DNA of 64,000 nucleotides from Bacillus sp. FJAT-22090 (GTDB lineage Bacteria > Bacillota > Bacilli > Bacillales_A > Planococcaceae), in NCBI RefSeq assembly GCF_001278755.1, contig NZ_CP012601.1, forward strand, positions 3,720,154 to 3,784,153. Reading direction: 5' to 3'. This document shows positions 8,837-16,749 of the stretch, one piece after another (positions within the stretch are counted from its first letter, which is position 1; the number at the start of each line of letters is the position of its first letter). The notes under the pieces were generated by a model. The model was not told the DNA's origin, ran no database searches, and saw only the letters and a list, made by a program, of their open reading frames with translations. The translations under genes and the position numbers were made by a program.

Positions 8837-8960
8837 TATGCGGTCAGAAAAATACCTATCCGGACAGAAACTACAACTATCCGGTCAGATATAATTTTAT
8901 ACGGAAAGAAACCACACTTATCCAGTCGGAAATAATTTTATACGGACAGAAAATCGATTA
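8837..8960. repeat. Degenerate short repeat cluster (CCGGnnAGAAA type)
   Basis: About six imperfect copies of a unit like CCGGACAGAAAC are spaced roughly 20 bases apart in the gap between the acylase gene and cadC. Variants include CGGTCAGAAA, CGGACAGAAA, CGGTCAGATA and CGGAAAGAAA. No reading frame is seen. A second cluster of the same unit lies at 33770-33870. Confidence 0.7.
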
Positions 8961-9020
8961 AATGGTCACATCGGATGGTTTGCTCCAATAATCGGATGGC
9001 TCACTCATAGAATGAGAAAC

Positions 9021-9040
9021 ATTCAAATAAATGTTTGAAT
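9021..9040. promoter_or_regulatory. Upstream cad operator
   Basis: ATTCAAA-N6-TTTGAAT is an inverted repeat almost identical to the known CadC operator of the staphylococcal cad operon (TCAAATAAATATTTGA type). It ends four bases before the -35 box of cadC. Confidence 0.8.
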
Positions 9041-9044
9041 GAAG

Positions 9045-9073
9045 TTGCATATTAAATAGTGTGAACATATAAT
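9045..9073 (+). promoter_or_regulatory. Sigma-A promoter of cadC-cadA
   Basis: TTGCAT and TATAAT are separated by 17 bases. The promoter lies between two CadC-type inverted repeats. Confidence 0.85.
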
Positions 9074-9084
9074 GAAAGTAACAA

Positions 9085-9100
9085 TCAAATGAACATTTGA
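9085..9100. promoter_or_regulatory. Downstream cad operator
   Basis: TCAAATGAACATTTGA is a perfect inverted repeat with a two-base centre, the ArsR/SmtB class architecture. It covers the expected transcription start just before the cadC ribosome binding site. Confidence 0.8.
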
Positions 9101-9113
9101 ATGAGGTGAGGAA

Positions 9114-9488
9114 ATGCAGACCAAAGATATGTGTGAAGTGACAATTGTACATGAAGAAGTAGTGCAGGCTGTCAAAAAGAAGCTGCCAGAAGTTACAAAG
9201 GTTGCGCAAATTTTTAAAGCGTTGGCAGATGAAACAAGACTTAAAATTGCATATGCACTAACAATAGAAGAAGAATTATGTGTTTGCGATGTAAGTGAGA
9301 TTATTGGATCATCTACAGCAACTGCATCACATCATTTACGATTTTTAAGAGATTTATCCCTTGCAAAATCACGTCGTAAAGGTAAATTAGTTTATTATTC
9401 ATTAGCAGACCATCATGTGAACGAGCTAGTTAAAATCGCGTATGAACACGCGGTAGAAGAGGGTGAGAAAGATGGAGAAAACAGCTAA
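9114..9488 (+). CDS. cadC: ArsR/SmtB family metalloregulator, CadC-like
   Basis: A 124-residue repressor that releases the cad promoter when it binds Cd(II), Pb(II) or Zn(II). The winged helix includes ALADETRLKI, the metal motif ELCVCDV (Cys56, Cys58) and the recognition segment STATASHHLRFL. Cys7 in the N-terminal arm is the third thiolate expected for CadC. The usual fourth, Cys11, is replaced by Ile (MCEVTI). Two operators flank its promoter. It overlaps the start of the P-type ATPase gene by 17 bases, so the two form one operon. Identification as CadC is strong; exact metal range is inferred. Confidence 0.9.
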   Translation: MQTKDMCEVTIVHEEVVQAVKKKLPEVTKVAQIFKALADETRLKIAYALTIEEELCVCDVSEIIGSSTATASHHLRFLRDLSLAKSRRKGKLVYYSLADHHVNELVKIAYEHAVEEGEKDGENS

Positions 9489-11571
9489 AAAAGAATATCG
9501 CTTAGAAAATCTTTCATGTGCCAGCTGTGCCATGAAATTCGAAAATAATATAAAAAGTCTTCCAGATGTCGAGGACGCTCTTGTTAATTTCGGAGCATCT
9601 AAAGTTTCTGTAATAGGAGATGTGACGATAGAAGATATTGAGAAAGCAGGGGCATTTGACGGCATTAAAGTAGCACAAGAAAAGCATCGTAAAGTAGAAG
9701 GAAAGGTACCGTTTTTTAAACGAAAGCAAAATATCGTGACAGTCATTTCCTTTATATTTTTAGTCATCGGGATTATTGCGTCCATTGTCAATGGTGAGTC
9801 CCATCCATCTGCAGTCGGCTTATTTGTTGTTTCCATTGCTGTTGGTGGATACGAAATGTTCAAACATGGGTTTAAGAATTTATCAAAATTTTATTTTGAT
9901 ATGAATACGCTAATGACGATCGCCATTATAGGGGCAGCGATTATCGGTGAATGGAGAGAGGGTGCAGTTGTCGTCTTTTTATTCGCAGTGAGTGAAGCAT
10001 TAGAAGCTTACTCGATGAATAAAGCACGACAATCAATTAGCCAGCTAATGGATATTGCTCCTCCAACTGCAACGATTCGCCGTGATAATCAGCTTGTAGA
10101 AGTCGATACAGAATTTATTCAAATTAATGACATTCTCATTGTGAAACCAGGACAAAAAATTGCAATGGATGGAATTGTTTTAAAAGGTACATCAGCTGTC
10201 AATCAAGCGTCTATTACAGGTGAGTCAGTACCTGCAGTAAAAACTATAGGGGACGAAGTGTTTGCTGGTACATTAAATGAAGAGGGCTCTTTGGAAGTTC
10301 AAGTAACTAAGAGAGTAGAAGATACTACGATTGCTAAGATTATTCATTTAGTAGAAGAAGCACAGGCTGAAAAGGCTCCTTCACAAAAGTTTGTCGATAA
10401 ATTTGCGAAGTATTATACACCTGCTATTATTATGATCGCCTTTTTAGTAGCAATCGTTCCTCCATTATTCGGAGCAGATTGGCAGACATGGATTTACCAA
10501 GGACTTGCAGTTCTAGTAGTAGGATGTCCATGTGCATTAGTCGTATCTACACCCGTTGCAATCGTAACAGCAATAGGAAATGCCGCAAAACAGGGTGTAC
10601 TTATTAAAGGTGGAATACATTTAGAAGAAATAGGTCGTTTGAAAGCCATTGCGTTTGATAAAACAGGAACATTAACAAAAGGTTATCCTGAAGTGACTTA
10701 TGTGGAAGCAGAATCCGATAATGACTTCATTCAAAAAGTAATGTCGATTGAAACGTATTCACAACACCCACTTGCACAAGCAATTGTAAAGTATGCTTCT
10801 AAGGAACATATACAAGCGGTAGAGCTCGAGGAATTTCAGTCTGTTACTGGAAAAGGTGCAGAAGGAGTAATAGAAGGAAAGAAATGGGCGGTAGGAAGCG
10901 TTACTTGGATAGGTGCGATTAACACTGTTCCAACGGAAGTTATAGCTCGTGTGGAAAAGTTACAAACAGAAGGAAACACAGTGATGCTGGCTTCAGAGGA
11001 TGGAATATACAAAGGATTTATTGCTGTAGCAGATCCAATTCGTTCAACTAGCATGACAGTATTAGCCAATTTAAAATCTGCAGGTATCAAACATACTGTA
11101 ATGCTTACCGGAGATGATGAGCGAACTGCTAACGCTATTGCTGTTAAACTTGGACTTACCGATGTAGAAGCCGGGCTTATGCCTGAACAAAAACTATTAG
11201 CTATAAAATCACTGAAAAAAAAGTATGGGTCAGTAGCAATGGTTGGTGATGGTGTAAACGATGCTCCAGCACTTGCAGCATCAACGGTTGGAATTGCCAT
11301 GGGTGGAGCCGGAACAGATGCAGCTCTTGAAACAGCGGATGTTGCTTTGATGGCCGATGATTTAGAAAAACTCCCATATACGATTCGATTAAGTCGAAAA
11401 GCATTGCATATTATTAAAGAAAATATTATGTTTGCATTAGGATTAAAAATCATTGCACTTTTACTCATTATTCCTGGATGGTTAACGTTATGGATTGCCA
11501 TCTTTGCTGATATGGGTGCGACATTACTAGTGGTACTAAATTCTTTACGACTACTAAAAGTGCATAAGTAG
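9472..11571 (+). CDS. cadA: Heavy-metal translocating P1B-type ATPase (Cd2+/Zn2+/Pb2+ exporter)
   Basis: A 699-residue efflux ATPase. One N-terminal heavy-metal-associated domain carries SCASC (Cys16, Cys19). The transmembrane metal site CPC is at residues 352-354, which marks the Zn/Cd/Pb group together with the adjacent ALVVSTP. The phosphorylated Asp396 lies in DKTGTLTKG, with the HP signature EtySQHPLA, the TGD block and GDGVNDAPAL hinge following. Start at ATG 9472 is chosen over GTG 9463 because the GTG lies within the AGGGTGA ribosome binding site. It is co-transcribed with cadC and should be de-repressed by toxic metals. Confidence 0.95.
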   Translation: MEKTAKKEYRLENLSCASCAMKFENNIKSLPDVEDALVNFGASKVSVIGDVTIEDIEKAGAFDGIKVAQEKHRKVEGKVPFFKRKQNIVTVISFIFLVIGIIASIVNGESHPSAVGLFVVSIAVGGYEMFKHGFKNLSKFYFDMNTLMTIAIIGAAIIGEWREGAVVVFLFAVSEALEAYSMNKARQSISQLMDIAPPTATIRRDNQLVEVDTEFIQINDILIVKPGQKIAMDGIVLKGTSAVNQASITGESVPAVKTIGDEVFAGTLNEEGSLEVQVTKRVEDTTIAKIIHLVEEAQAEKAPSQKFVDKFAKYYTPAIIMIAFLVAIVPPLFGADWQTWIYQGLAVLVVGCPCALVVSTPVAIVTAIGNAAKQGVLIKGGIHLEEIGRLKAIAFDKTGTLTKGYPEVTYVEAESDNDFIQKVMSIETYSQHPLAQAIVKYASKEHIQAVELEEFQSVTGKGAEGVIEGKKWAVGSVTWIGAINTVPTEVIARVEKLQTEGNTVMLASEDGIYKGFIAVADPIRSTSMTVLANLKSAGIKHTVMLTGDDERTANAIAVKLGLTDVEAGLMPEQKLLAIKSLKKKYGSVAMVGDGVNDAPALAASTVGIAMGGAGTDAALETADVALMADDLEKLPYTIRLSRKALHIIKENIMFALGLKIIALLLIIPGWLTLWIAIFADMGATLLVVLNSLRLLKVHK

Positions 11572-11586
11572 CACGGGAGGGGTAGC

Positions 11587-12696
11587 ATGAAGCTTACAGA
11601 ATGGACAATGGAAGAACAAGAAGAGCTAATTCATTTTATGACGACTAACACTTGGCCATATCATGGTAACTCTCATCCGGCGAGAGAATTAATAGAAAAG
11701 ACGATTGAAGAAGGTGGATATCAATCGGACCAAGTGAAGACATTTTGGGTTGAAAATGAAAAAAAAGAACAAGTAGGAATTGTTAAAATCTATGACTTAC
11801 AAGATGAGATTCCTTTATTTGATTTACGAATTGCAGATGAAGCACGTGGAAGAGGATATGGTCCTCTTGCGTTGAAAATGGTTACTGAGTATGTTTTCCA
11901 ACTACCTGAAGTGAAAATACGATTGGAGGGACATACTCGACAGGATAATTTTGCTATGCGTAAAACGTTTGAAAGAGCTGGCTTTGTGAAAGAAGCGCAG
12001 CTCAGACAGGCTTGGTTCTCTCCCAAGGAAAACTCTTACTATGATGCAGTGACATATGGAATGACGAGAGATGACTTTTTAAAGGGAACTGCAACTCCGG
12101 TTAACTGGGATGATGATTTCAATAAAAAAGCAAAGAATGAAGAGCGACACTCTATTTCAGAGGAATTTTACACAGAACGGCTTATAATTAGAGCACCTCG
12201 TTTGGAGGATGCAGAAGTTGTGTGGAGGTCAGTAATTAACTCTCATGATGCATTAAAAGAGTGGATGCCATGGGCACAAAATAAACAAACATTGGAACAG
12301 ACGACGACTAACTTACGTCAAGCGGTTGCTGATTTTATAACAAGAAAAGACTTACGACTCCATTTGTTCTTGAAAGATACTGGTGAATTTGTAGGTGCAT
12401 CCGGATTACATCGGATAGATTGGAATGTACGAAAGTTTGAAATTGGCTATTGGATTGATAGTAAGTTTGAAGGAAAAGGTTTAATGACGGAAGCTTGTGA
12501 ACGAATAACACAGTTTGCTTTTGAGGAATTACAGGCAAACCGAGTGGAAATTCGTTGTGATAGTGAAAATGTTCGAAGTCGCTCCGTTGCAGAAAGAGTC
12601 GGATATACATTAGAAGGATTACTCCACAATGACTCCTTATCAGCAGACGGGAAAAGACTGAGAAACACATGTATTTATGGGAAAACAATCCAATAA
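11587..12696 (+). CDS. Tandem GNAT protein (two fused N-acetyltransferase domains)
   Basis: A 369-residue protein made of two GNAT folds. The first (about residues 1-165) has LRIADEARGRGYGPLALK in the acetyl-CoA loop and NFAMRKTFERAGF. The second (about 195-365) is RimJ/RimL-like, with ERLIIRAPRLEDAE, IGYWIDSKFEGKGLMTEA and ENVRSRSVAERVGY. RimL-type enzymes acetylate ribosomal proteins or small amines. The 16-base gap after cadA and an AGGGG site suggest it can be read from the cad promoter, and the next terminator is behind it. Substrates are unknown. Both acetyl-CoA loops look intact. Confidence 0.85.
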   Translation: MKLTEWTMEEQEELIHFMTTNTWPYHGNSHPARELIEKTIEEGGYQSDQVKTFWVENEKKEQVGIVKIYDLQDEIPLFDLRIADEARGRGYGPLALKMVTEYVFQLPEVKIRLEGHTRQDNFAMRKTFERAGFVKEAQLRQAWFSPKENSYYDAVTYGMTRDDFLKGTATPVNWDDDFNKKAKNEERHSISEEFYTERLIIRAPRLEDAEVVWRSVINSHDALKEWMPWAQNKQTLEQTTTNLRQAVADFITRKDLRLHLFLKDTGEFVGASGLHRIDWNVRKFEIGYWIDSKFEGKGLMTEACERITQFAFEELQANRVEIRCDSENVRSRSVAERVGYTLEGLLHNDSLSADGKRLRNTCIYGKTIQ

Positions 12697-12724
12697 AAAA
12701 GGATGCTCATAGAGCATCCTTTTT
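12695..12724. terminator. Bidirectional terminator between GNAT gene and small membrane gene
   Basis: The stem GGATGCTC pairs with GAGCATCC around a three-base loop, with an A-run on the left and a T-run on the right. It can end the plus-strand GNAT transcript and the minus-strand small membrane gene. Confidence 0.85.
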
Positions 12725-12880
12725 CTATACGGTCCGTCTTCCTGTTACAAGTTGAATTACAAAAATAATACCTGCTATAATTAGTAGTGTGTGGATTAGC
12801 CCTCCACCAATTTTTAATACTAAACCGATTAACCAAAGTACGATTAAAATAACGATAATAGACCATAAAATTTTACCCAT
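12725..12880 (-). CDS. Lmo0937 family small membrane protein
   Basis: A 51-residue protein that starts MGKILWSIIVILIVLWLIG and ends VTGRRTV. It is two membrane segments joined by the GGGLIH turn, the pattern of the Lmo0937 family of tiny membrane proteins found across Firmicutes. A good AAAGGAGA site precedes the ATG. A near-perfect sigma-B promoter lies 42 bases upstream, so the gene should belong to the general stress regulon. The molecular role of the family is not known to me. The stop codon abuts the shared bidirectional terminator. Confidence 0.88.
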   Translation of the reverse strand: MGKILWSIIVILIVLWLIGLVLKIGGGLIHTLLIIAGIIFVIQLVTGRRTV

Positions 12881-12921
12881 ATATATTCTCCTTTCCGCTT
12901 TAGCATTTGGTTATTAAAGTT

Positions 12922-12947
12922 TTACCCTTTCGTATATAGTGTTAAAC
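12922..12947 (-). promoter_or_regulatory. Sigma-B promoter of the Lmo0937 family gene
   Basis: On the minus strand GTTTAA is followed after exactly 14 bases by GGGTAA. This fits the sigma-B consensus GTTTAA-N12..15-GGGTAT with one base off. Confidence 0.8.
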
Positions 12948-12979
12948 ATCATGATAATTTTTAAGGAGAAGAGATAAAT

Positions 12980-13249
12980 TTGCTCACAAACGTAACGGAA
13001 GAAATTGTGAAGAGCCTAGTGACGATGCTTATGAGAGGTCCGGAATACCAAACCTTTTGTAAATGTGAACAATGTGAAATGGATATTATAGCTTTAAGCT
13101 TAAATACTTTACCAGCCCATTACGTCACAACTGACAAAGGAAGAACGGCTGTATTTGAACGTTTAAATTCAAAAGAGAACTTAGAATGGATTAATAAGAG
13201 AATTATCCACTCAATTCATGTAATTGGAAAGTATCCTCATCGTAGTTAA
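12980..13249 (+). CDS. ComFB family (late competence protein) small protein
   Basis: An 89-residue protein with the ComFB pattern: VTEEIVKSLV at the start, then a CKCEQCEMDIIALSLNTLPAHYVT core in which the paired cysteines (CxCxxC) and LNxLP motif are typical. In B. subtilis ComFB sits in the comF operon and its role is unclear; relatives in cyanobacteria bind cyclic dinucleotides. Here it stands alone, away from comFA/FC. Translation starts at TTG 12980 behind AAGGAGA. It lies divergent from the Lmo0937 gene. Family call is fairly secure, function open. Confidence 0.8.
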   Translation: MLTNVTEEIVKSLVTMLMRGPEYQTFCKCEQCEMDIIALSLNTLPAHYVTTDKGRTAVFERLNSKENLEWINKRIIHSIHVIGKYPHRS

Positions 13250-13267
13250 ACCTTAAACTTTTCTCTC

Positions 13268-13296
13268 AGAACCTTATCAAACGATAAGGTTCTTTC
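13268..13296 (+). terminator. Weak terminator after the ComFB-like gene
   Basis: An 11-bp perfect stem (AGAACCTTATC) with loop AAAC. The T-run after it is short, so efficiency is uncertain. Confidence 0.6.
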
Positions 13297-13391
13297 ACTT
13301 AGAAAAGCTCTACTTGGATAATATAGCTATATTTGTGAAGAAGAGAGCGTTGTAGTAAAATAAACGAAGTAGTTATGAAAGGAAGATACGT

Positions 13392-13811
13392 ATGCCAACA
13401 CCTAGCATGGAAGACCATATCGAACAAATATATTTGTTAATCGAGCAGAAAGGATATGCTCGTGTGTCTGACATTGCAGAAGCTTTATCTGTCTTGCCTT
13501 CGTCTGTAACGAAAATGGTACAGAAGTTGGATAAAGACGGTTTTTTAATTTATGAGAAATACCGTGGTCTAACACTTACTCCTAAAGGATTAAAACTTGG
13601 GAAAAAATTAGTGAAAAGACATGATTTATTAGAAGACTTCCTAAGACTAATTGGAGTAAAAGAAGAGAATATATACAATGATGTAGAAGGAATAGAGCAC
13701 CATTTAAGCTGGAATTCCATTGATCGTATAGCAGATTTAGTTTTGTTTCTAGAAGAGAATCCAGATCTTCAATCAAAACTCCTTGAATTACAAGAAGAAG
13801 AGAGCGATTAG
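13392..13811 (+). CDS. mntR: Manganese-responsive transcriptional regulator MntR (DtxR family)
   Basis: A 139-residue metalloregulator that, when bound to Mn(II), represses manganese importers and activates manganese exporters. It aligns closely with B. subtilis MntR by eye: the N-terminal winged helix includes [10 protein letters not shown] and [15 protein letters not shown]. The full metal-ligand set is visible at the expected positions: Asp8, Glu11, His77, Glu99, Glu102 and His103 ([10 protein letters not shown]). There is no SH3-like third domain, as usual for MntR. It is a single gene with no transporter beside it in this window. Confidence 0.95.
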   Translation: MPTPSMEDHIEQIYLLIEQKGYARVSDIAEALSVLPSSVTKMVQKLDKDGFLIYEKYRGLTLTPKGLKLGKKLVKRHDLLEDFLRLIGVKEENIYNDVEGIEHHLSWNSIDRIADLVLFLEENPDLQSKLLELQEEESD

Positions 13812-13972
13812 TTTATATACATAGTCTTTGTTACAGATTAGTTGGAGAGTTTATAATGCAAACGAAAAGGTAATAAGTAAAGTAAGGATTTCTGGATATA
13901 TAAGTGGATAATGTACGATACAAATTAGAAGTAAGGTCAAGACCATTATCATAATTGGTCAGAAGGAGAGCG

Positions 13973-14839
13973 GTGAATTTGGCAGAGCTAGAATCAGGAG
14001 AAATTGTAAAATTAAAAGTTGAAGAAAAAGAAGGATCAAAATGGATTCTCACACATAAAGGAGAAGAAATCTCTTTAAATGCTTCTGAAGCACCAGAAGA
14101 TTTACAAGTGGATGACAAGATTGAAGTATTTTTATTTGTAGATCGTAGAGGGAATTTATCAGCAACCACACAACTTCCACATATTACAAAGGGGACGTAT
14201 GGATGGGCGAGGGTGATAAAAGTTACGGATAAAGAAGGGGCATTTGTCGATATTGGCACTTCTAAGGAGGTACAAGTAAAGGCAGAGGACTTACCGAAAG
14301 TGAAAGAACTGTGGCCAGTTATTGGCGATCACTTATATATGACACTTCGCACAGACAAAGAAGGAGAATTGTTTGGTCGTCTTGCAACAGAAGATCGCGT
14401 GGAGGAACTATATATAGATGCTCCAACTACTTTACTAAACAAAAATGTACAAGCTAGAGCGTATAGACTTCTTCCGATTGGATCTTTCTTACTTAGTGTT
14501 CCAGAAAATTACCGTATTTTCGTGCACCAATCAGAACGTGTGGAAGAACCTAGATTAGGCCAGGATTTAACGGTTCGTATCATAGATACAAAGGAAGATG
14601 GATCATTGAACGGTTCCTTATTACCTCGTAAACATGAACGTTTGGGAGACGATGCGGAATCTATTTTTAGATATTTAAATGACGTAGGTGGTAGAATGCC
14701 ATTTACGGATAAGTCAACGCCTGAGGAGATCCAAGAAATGTTTACGATGAGTAAAGCGGCTTTTAAACGAGCACTTGGTAAACTCATGAAAGAGGGTAAA
14801 ATTGTTCAAAATGATGGCTGGACAGAAGTAAAAATGTAA
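13973..14839 (+). CDS. cvfB: CvfB/YitL family S1-type RNA-binding protein
   Basis: A 288-residue protein with three S1-like beta-barrels and a C-terminal winged helix, the CvfB (conserved virulence factor B) layout. Visible parts are the repeated GTYGWARVIKVTDKEGAFVDIG barrel (cited for position near residue 75), the second barrel around ATEDRVEELY, and the winged helix TPEEIQEMFTMSKAAFKRALGKL. In Staphylococcus aureus CvfB affects agr and virulence factor expression through RNA. GTG 13973 is chosen, but TTG 13979 has better spacing from AAGGAG and may be the true start. Single gene with its own terminator. Confidence 0.88.
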   Translation: MNLAELESGEIVKLKVEEKEGSKWILTHKGEEISLNASEAPEDLQVDDKIEVFLFVDRRGNLSATTQLPHITKGTYGWARVIKVTDKEGAFVDIGTSKEVQVKAEDLPKVKELWPVIGDHLYMTLRTDKEGELFGRLATEDRVEELYIDAPTTLLNKNVQARAYRLLPIGSFLLSVPENYRIFVHQSERVEEPRLGQDLTVRIIDTKEDGSLNGSLLPRKHERLGDDAESIFRYLNDVGGRMPFTDKSTPEEIQEMFTMSKAAFKRALGKLMKEGKIVQNDGWTEVKM

Positions 14840-14898
14840 AAGAAAAGTTTCCAATAGCTAAACTTGGAAAGGTCTAAATAGTTAGAAATAATTGGAGA

Positions 14899-14943
14899 AG
14901 GAGTAAAAAGAATCGATCAGTCGGAACTTTTTGCTCCTTTTTT
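14899..14943 (+). terminator. Terminator after cvfB
   Basis: AGGAGTAAAAAG pairs with CTTTTTGCTCCT (one G-U pair) around a 16-base loop, followed by six T. Confidence 0.75.
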
Positions 14944-14985
14944 CGTACTAATGGAAGAATGGATTGGAAGAAAGGGGATATTTGA

Positions 14986-15897
14986 GTGAAGAAATTATTA
15001 CAACCATTTATCGCTGTCATTTTATTGTTTGGAGTTTTAGTTACTCCTTCTATCACGTTTGCAGACTCTACGGGTACTACGGAACCAGTTAACGAAAAAT
15101 TCGGTGCACCAATAGTCGTTTATGGTGGGAACCTGACAGATGAACAAAAAAATAGTGTGAAAAATAGTTTAAAAATAACCGAGAATTCAGATGTTCAAGA
15201 AATAATCGTAACAGGGAAAGATTTAGCGACGTATTTAAAAGATGGTGATGCATCTGCACGAATGTTCTCTTCAGCCAAAATCACTAGAAAAGATGCTGGT
15301 AAAGGTTTAGTAATCAATATTGTCACACCAGATAATATTACTGAGGTAACTTCAGAAATGTATGCAAATGCAATGCTTACAGCTGGAATTCAGGACGCAG
15401 TTGTAGAAATCGCTGCTCCAAAACCAGTTACAGGTCATTCGGCGCTCGTAGGAATATATAAAGCGTACGAAGTGACAGGCGGTGAGTTAGACCCAGAACG
15501 TACAGATGTAGCAAACGATGAACTATCGGTAGCGACAAATCTTGCAAAAGAAGCAGGTATTGATGAAGCGAAAGTAAGTGAATTGTTAACAGAAATTAAA
15601 AAACAAATTGCTGAGCAAAATCCTGTTTCACGTGAAGAAGTTGAAAAGATAGTTACGGAGCAGTTAGCTAAGTTACAGATTGAACTATCTGAAAAAGATC
15701 GCCAATTACTAATAGATTTGATGGATCGAATTCGTCAACTAGACATCGATTTTAGCCAGTGGTCTGATCAATTGAATGATTTAAGTAAAACGATAGAAGA
15801 TAAGATTGGTAAGATTGTAGATGATGAAGGATTTTGGCAAAGTGTCAAAGACTTCTTTAATAATTTAATTGATTCCATTCGTTCTTTATTTAATTAA
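14986..15897 (+). CDS. DUF1002 domain-containing secreted protein (YpuA-like)
   Basis: A 303-residue exported protein. Residues 1-26 are a signal peptide ending around ITFADS. The body matches the DUF1002/YpuA type: an N-terminal APIVVYGGNLTDEQKNSV segment, VTPDNITEVTSEMYANA and AAPKPVTGHSALVGIYKAYE. The last third is Lys/Glu-rich and probably helical, ending in a hydrophobic LIDSIRSLFN. B. subtilis YpuA has no established biochemical role. GTG start with AAAGGGG eight bases upstream. It stands alone between two terminators. Confidence 0.88.
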   Translation: MKKLLQPFIAVILLFGVLVTPSITFADSTGTTEPVNEKFGAPIVVYGGNLTDEQKNSVKNSLKITENSDVQEIIVTGKDLATYLKDGDASARMFSSAKITRKDAGKGLVINIVTPDNITEVTSEMYANAMLTAGIQDAVVEIAAPKPVTGHSALVGIYKAYEVTGGELDPERTDVANDELSVATNLAKEAGIDEAKVSELLTEIKKQIAEQNPVSREEVEKIVTEQLAKLQIELSEKDRQLLIDLMDRIRQLDIDFSQWSDQLNDLSKTIEDKIGKIVDDEGFWQSVKDFFNNLIDSIRSLFN

Positions 15898-15902
15898 ACG
15901 AT

Positions 15903-15941
15903 ACACCCTAATTGTCATCGCAGGCATTTAGGGTGTTTTTT
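15903..15941 (+). terminator. Terminator after the DUF1002 gene
   Basis: ACACCCTAA pairs with TTAGGGTGT around a 16-base loop, followed by six T. Confidence 0.82.
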
Positions 15942-16041
15942 ATGGGCTAGCGCTTAGAGTTTGGATAGACGGATATGCCTCTTGCCGCACGCAAAAGTCT
16001 ATAGTATTTGGCTTAACTAAATAATGTCTTCCAATAAATAA

Positions 16042-16156
16042 GAAAATCGTTGAAACGGCTCCCTTTCCGCGGGCGCTGCCTTAGCCTCCTCGCTGCGCTG
16101 CGGGGTCTTCGTCTAACGCTATTCCCGCAGGAGTGTCGCCTTTTTCAACGATTTTC
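16042..16156 (-). repeat. GC-rich intergenic repeat with 14-bp inverted arms (copy A)
   Basis: GAAAATCGTTGAAA at the left end is exactly complementary to TTTCAACGATTTTC at the right end, 115 bases in all. The core has CTTTCCGCGGGC, AGCCTCCTCG, TGCGGGGTCTTC and TTCCCGCAGGAG, which recur at 50176-50284 and, reversed, at 16245-16468 and 50514-50696. Its base composition is far more GC-rich than its neighbours. Confidence 0.85.
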
Positions 16157-16244
16157 TATAAATACTAATCGAAAAAATGTAAGTGATAAAAACTTGCTCT
16201 ATCAATGGTATGATGATTTTCTAATTGAAAAGCGGTTAATAGTT

Positions 16245-16468
16245 AATTGGAGTGGAAGGAGGCGACTCCAGCCGGAATAGCAAATGTTTCCTGCACCGAA
16301 AGCGAAGCGGCAGGTGCATGAGCAGAAGACCCTGGACTGAGCGTAGCGAAATTAATTTTTGCGACGAGCTTGCGCAGGAGCAAGGTTTTTTCTGCGACGA
16401 GCTTGCGCAGGAGCAAGGGAAGCGGCTGAAGCCATGCCGGCGGAACGCGTCCGCCTGGAACGGAAATT
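16245..16468 (+). repeat. GC-rich intergenic repeat, opposite orientation (copy B)
   Basis: It begins ATTGGAGTGGAAGGAGGCGA and ends CCGCCTGGAACGGAAATT, the same ends as the copy at 50514-50696. The inner blocks GCAGAAGACCC and GGCTGAAGCC are the reverse of copy A's core. This copy is enlarged by a tandem duplication in its middle. Confidence 0.8.
16361..16418 (+). repeat. 33-base-period tandem duplication inside repeat copy B
   Basis: A 25-base unit starting GCGACGAGCTTGCGCAGGAG occurs at 16361-16385 and again, identical, at 16394-16418. A third, degenerate copy lies alone at 18905-18926. Confidence 0.9.
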
Positions 16469-16749
16469 AAGAGTCCAAAATAAAAATTGAGTATGTGAAT
16501 AACGTGTCGTTCACATAATGTTATGAAATCTGAACCCCATAAAAGATGTGGGAGCGACGAAGGAGCGACTCGTTCTGCGGTGGCTTATGTGTAGCGTGCG
16601 GCAAGCGCACATTCGAGTTCTATTCTCTAAGTGGATGAAAGTTACTAAAAAGCGCTTCTAAAATTAACGGCTATTAATAACATTCTTTTAAATAATAAAT
16701 TCAAGTTTGCACATATTATATTTATTTGATATTATAAAACTAATGAAAT

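Noticed and set aside
10836-11588. 250-codon frame antisense to cadA
   Set aside because: Serine-rich antisense shadow of a clearly functional gene.
16050-16470. Two open frames in the 16-kb repeat region
   Set aside because: They arise from the GC-rich repeat sequence, have no ribosome binding site and no family resemblance.
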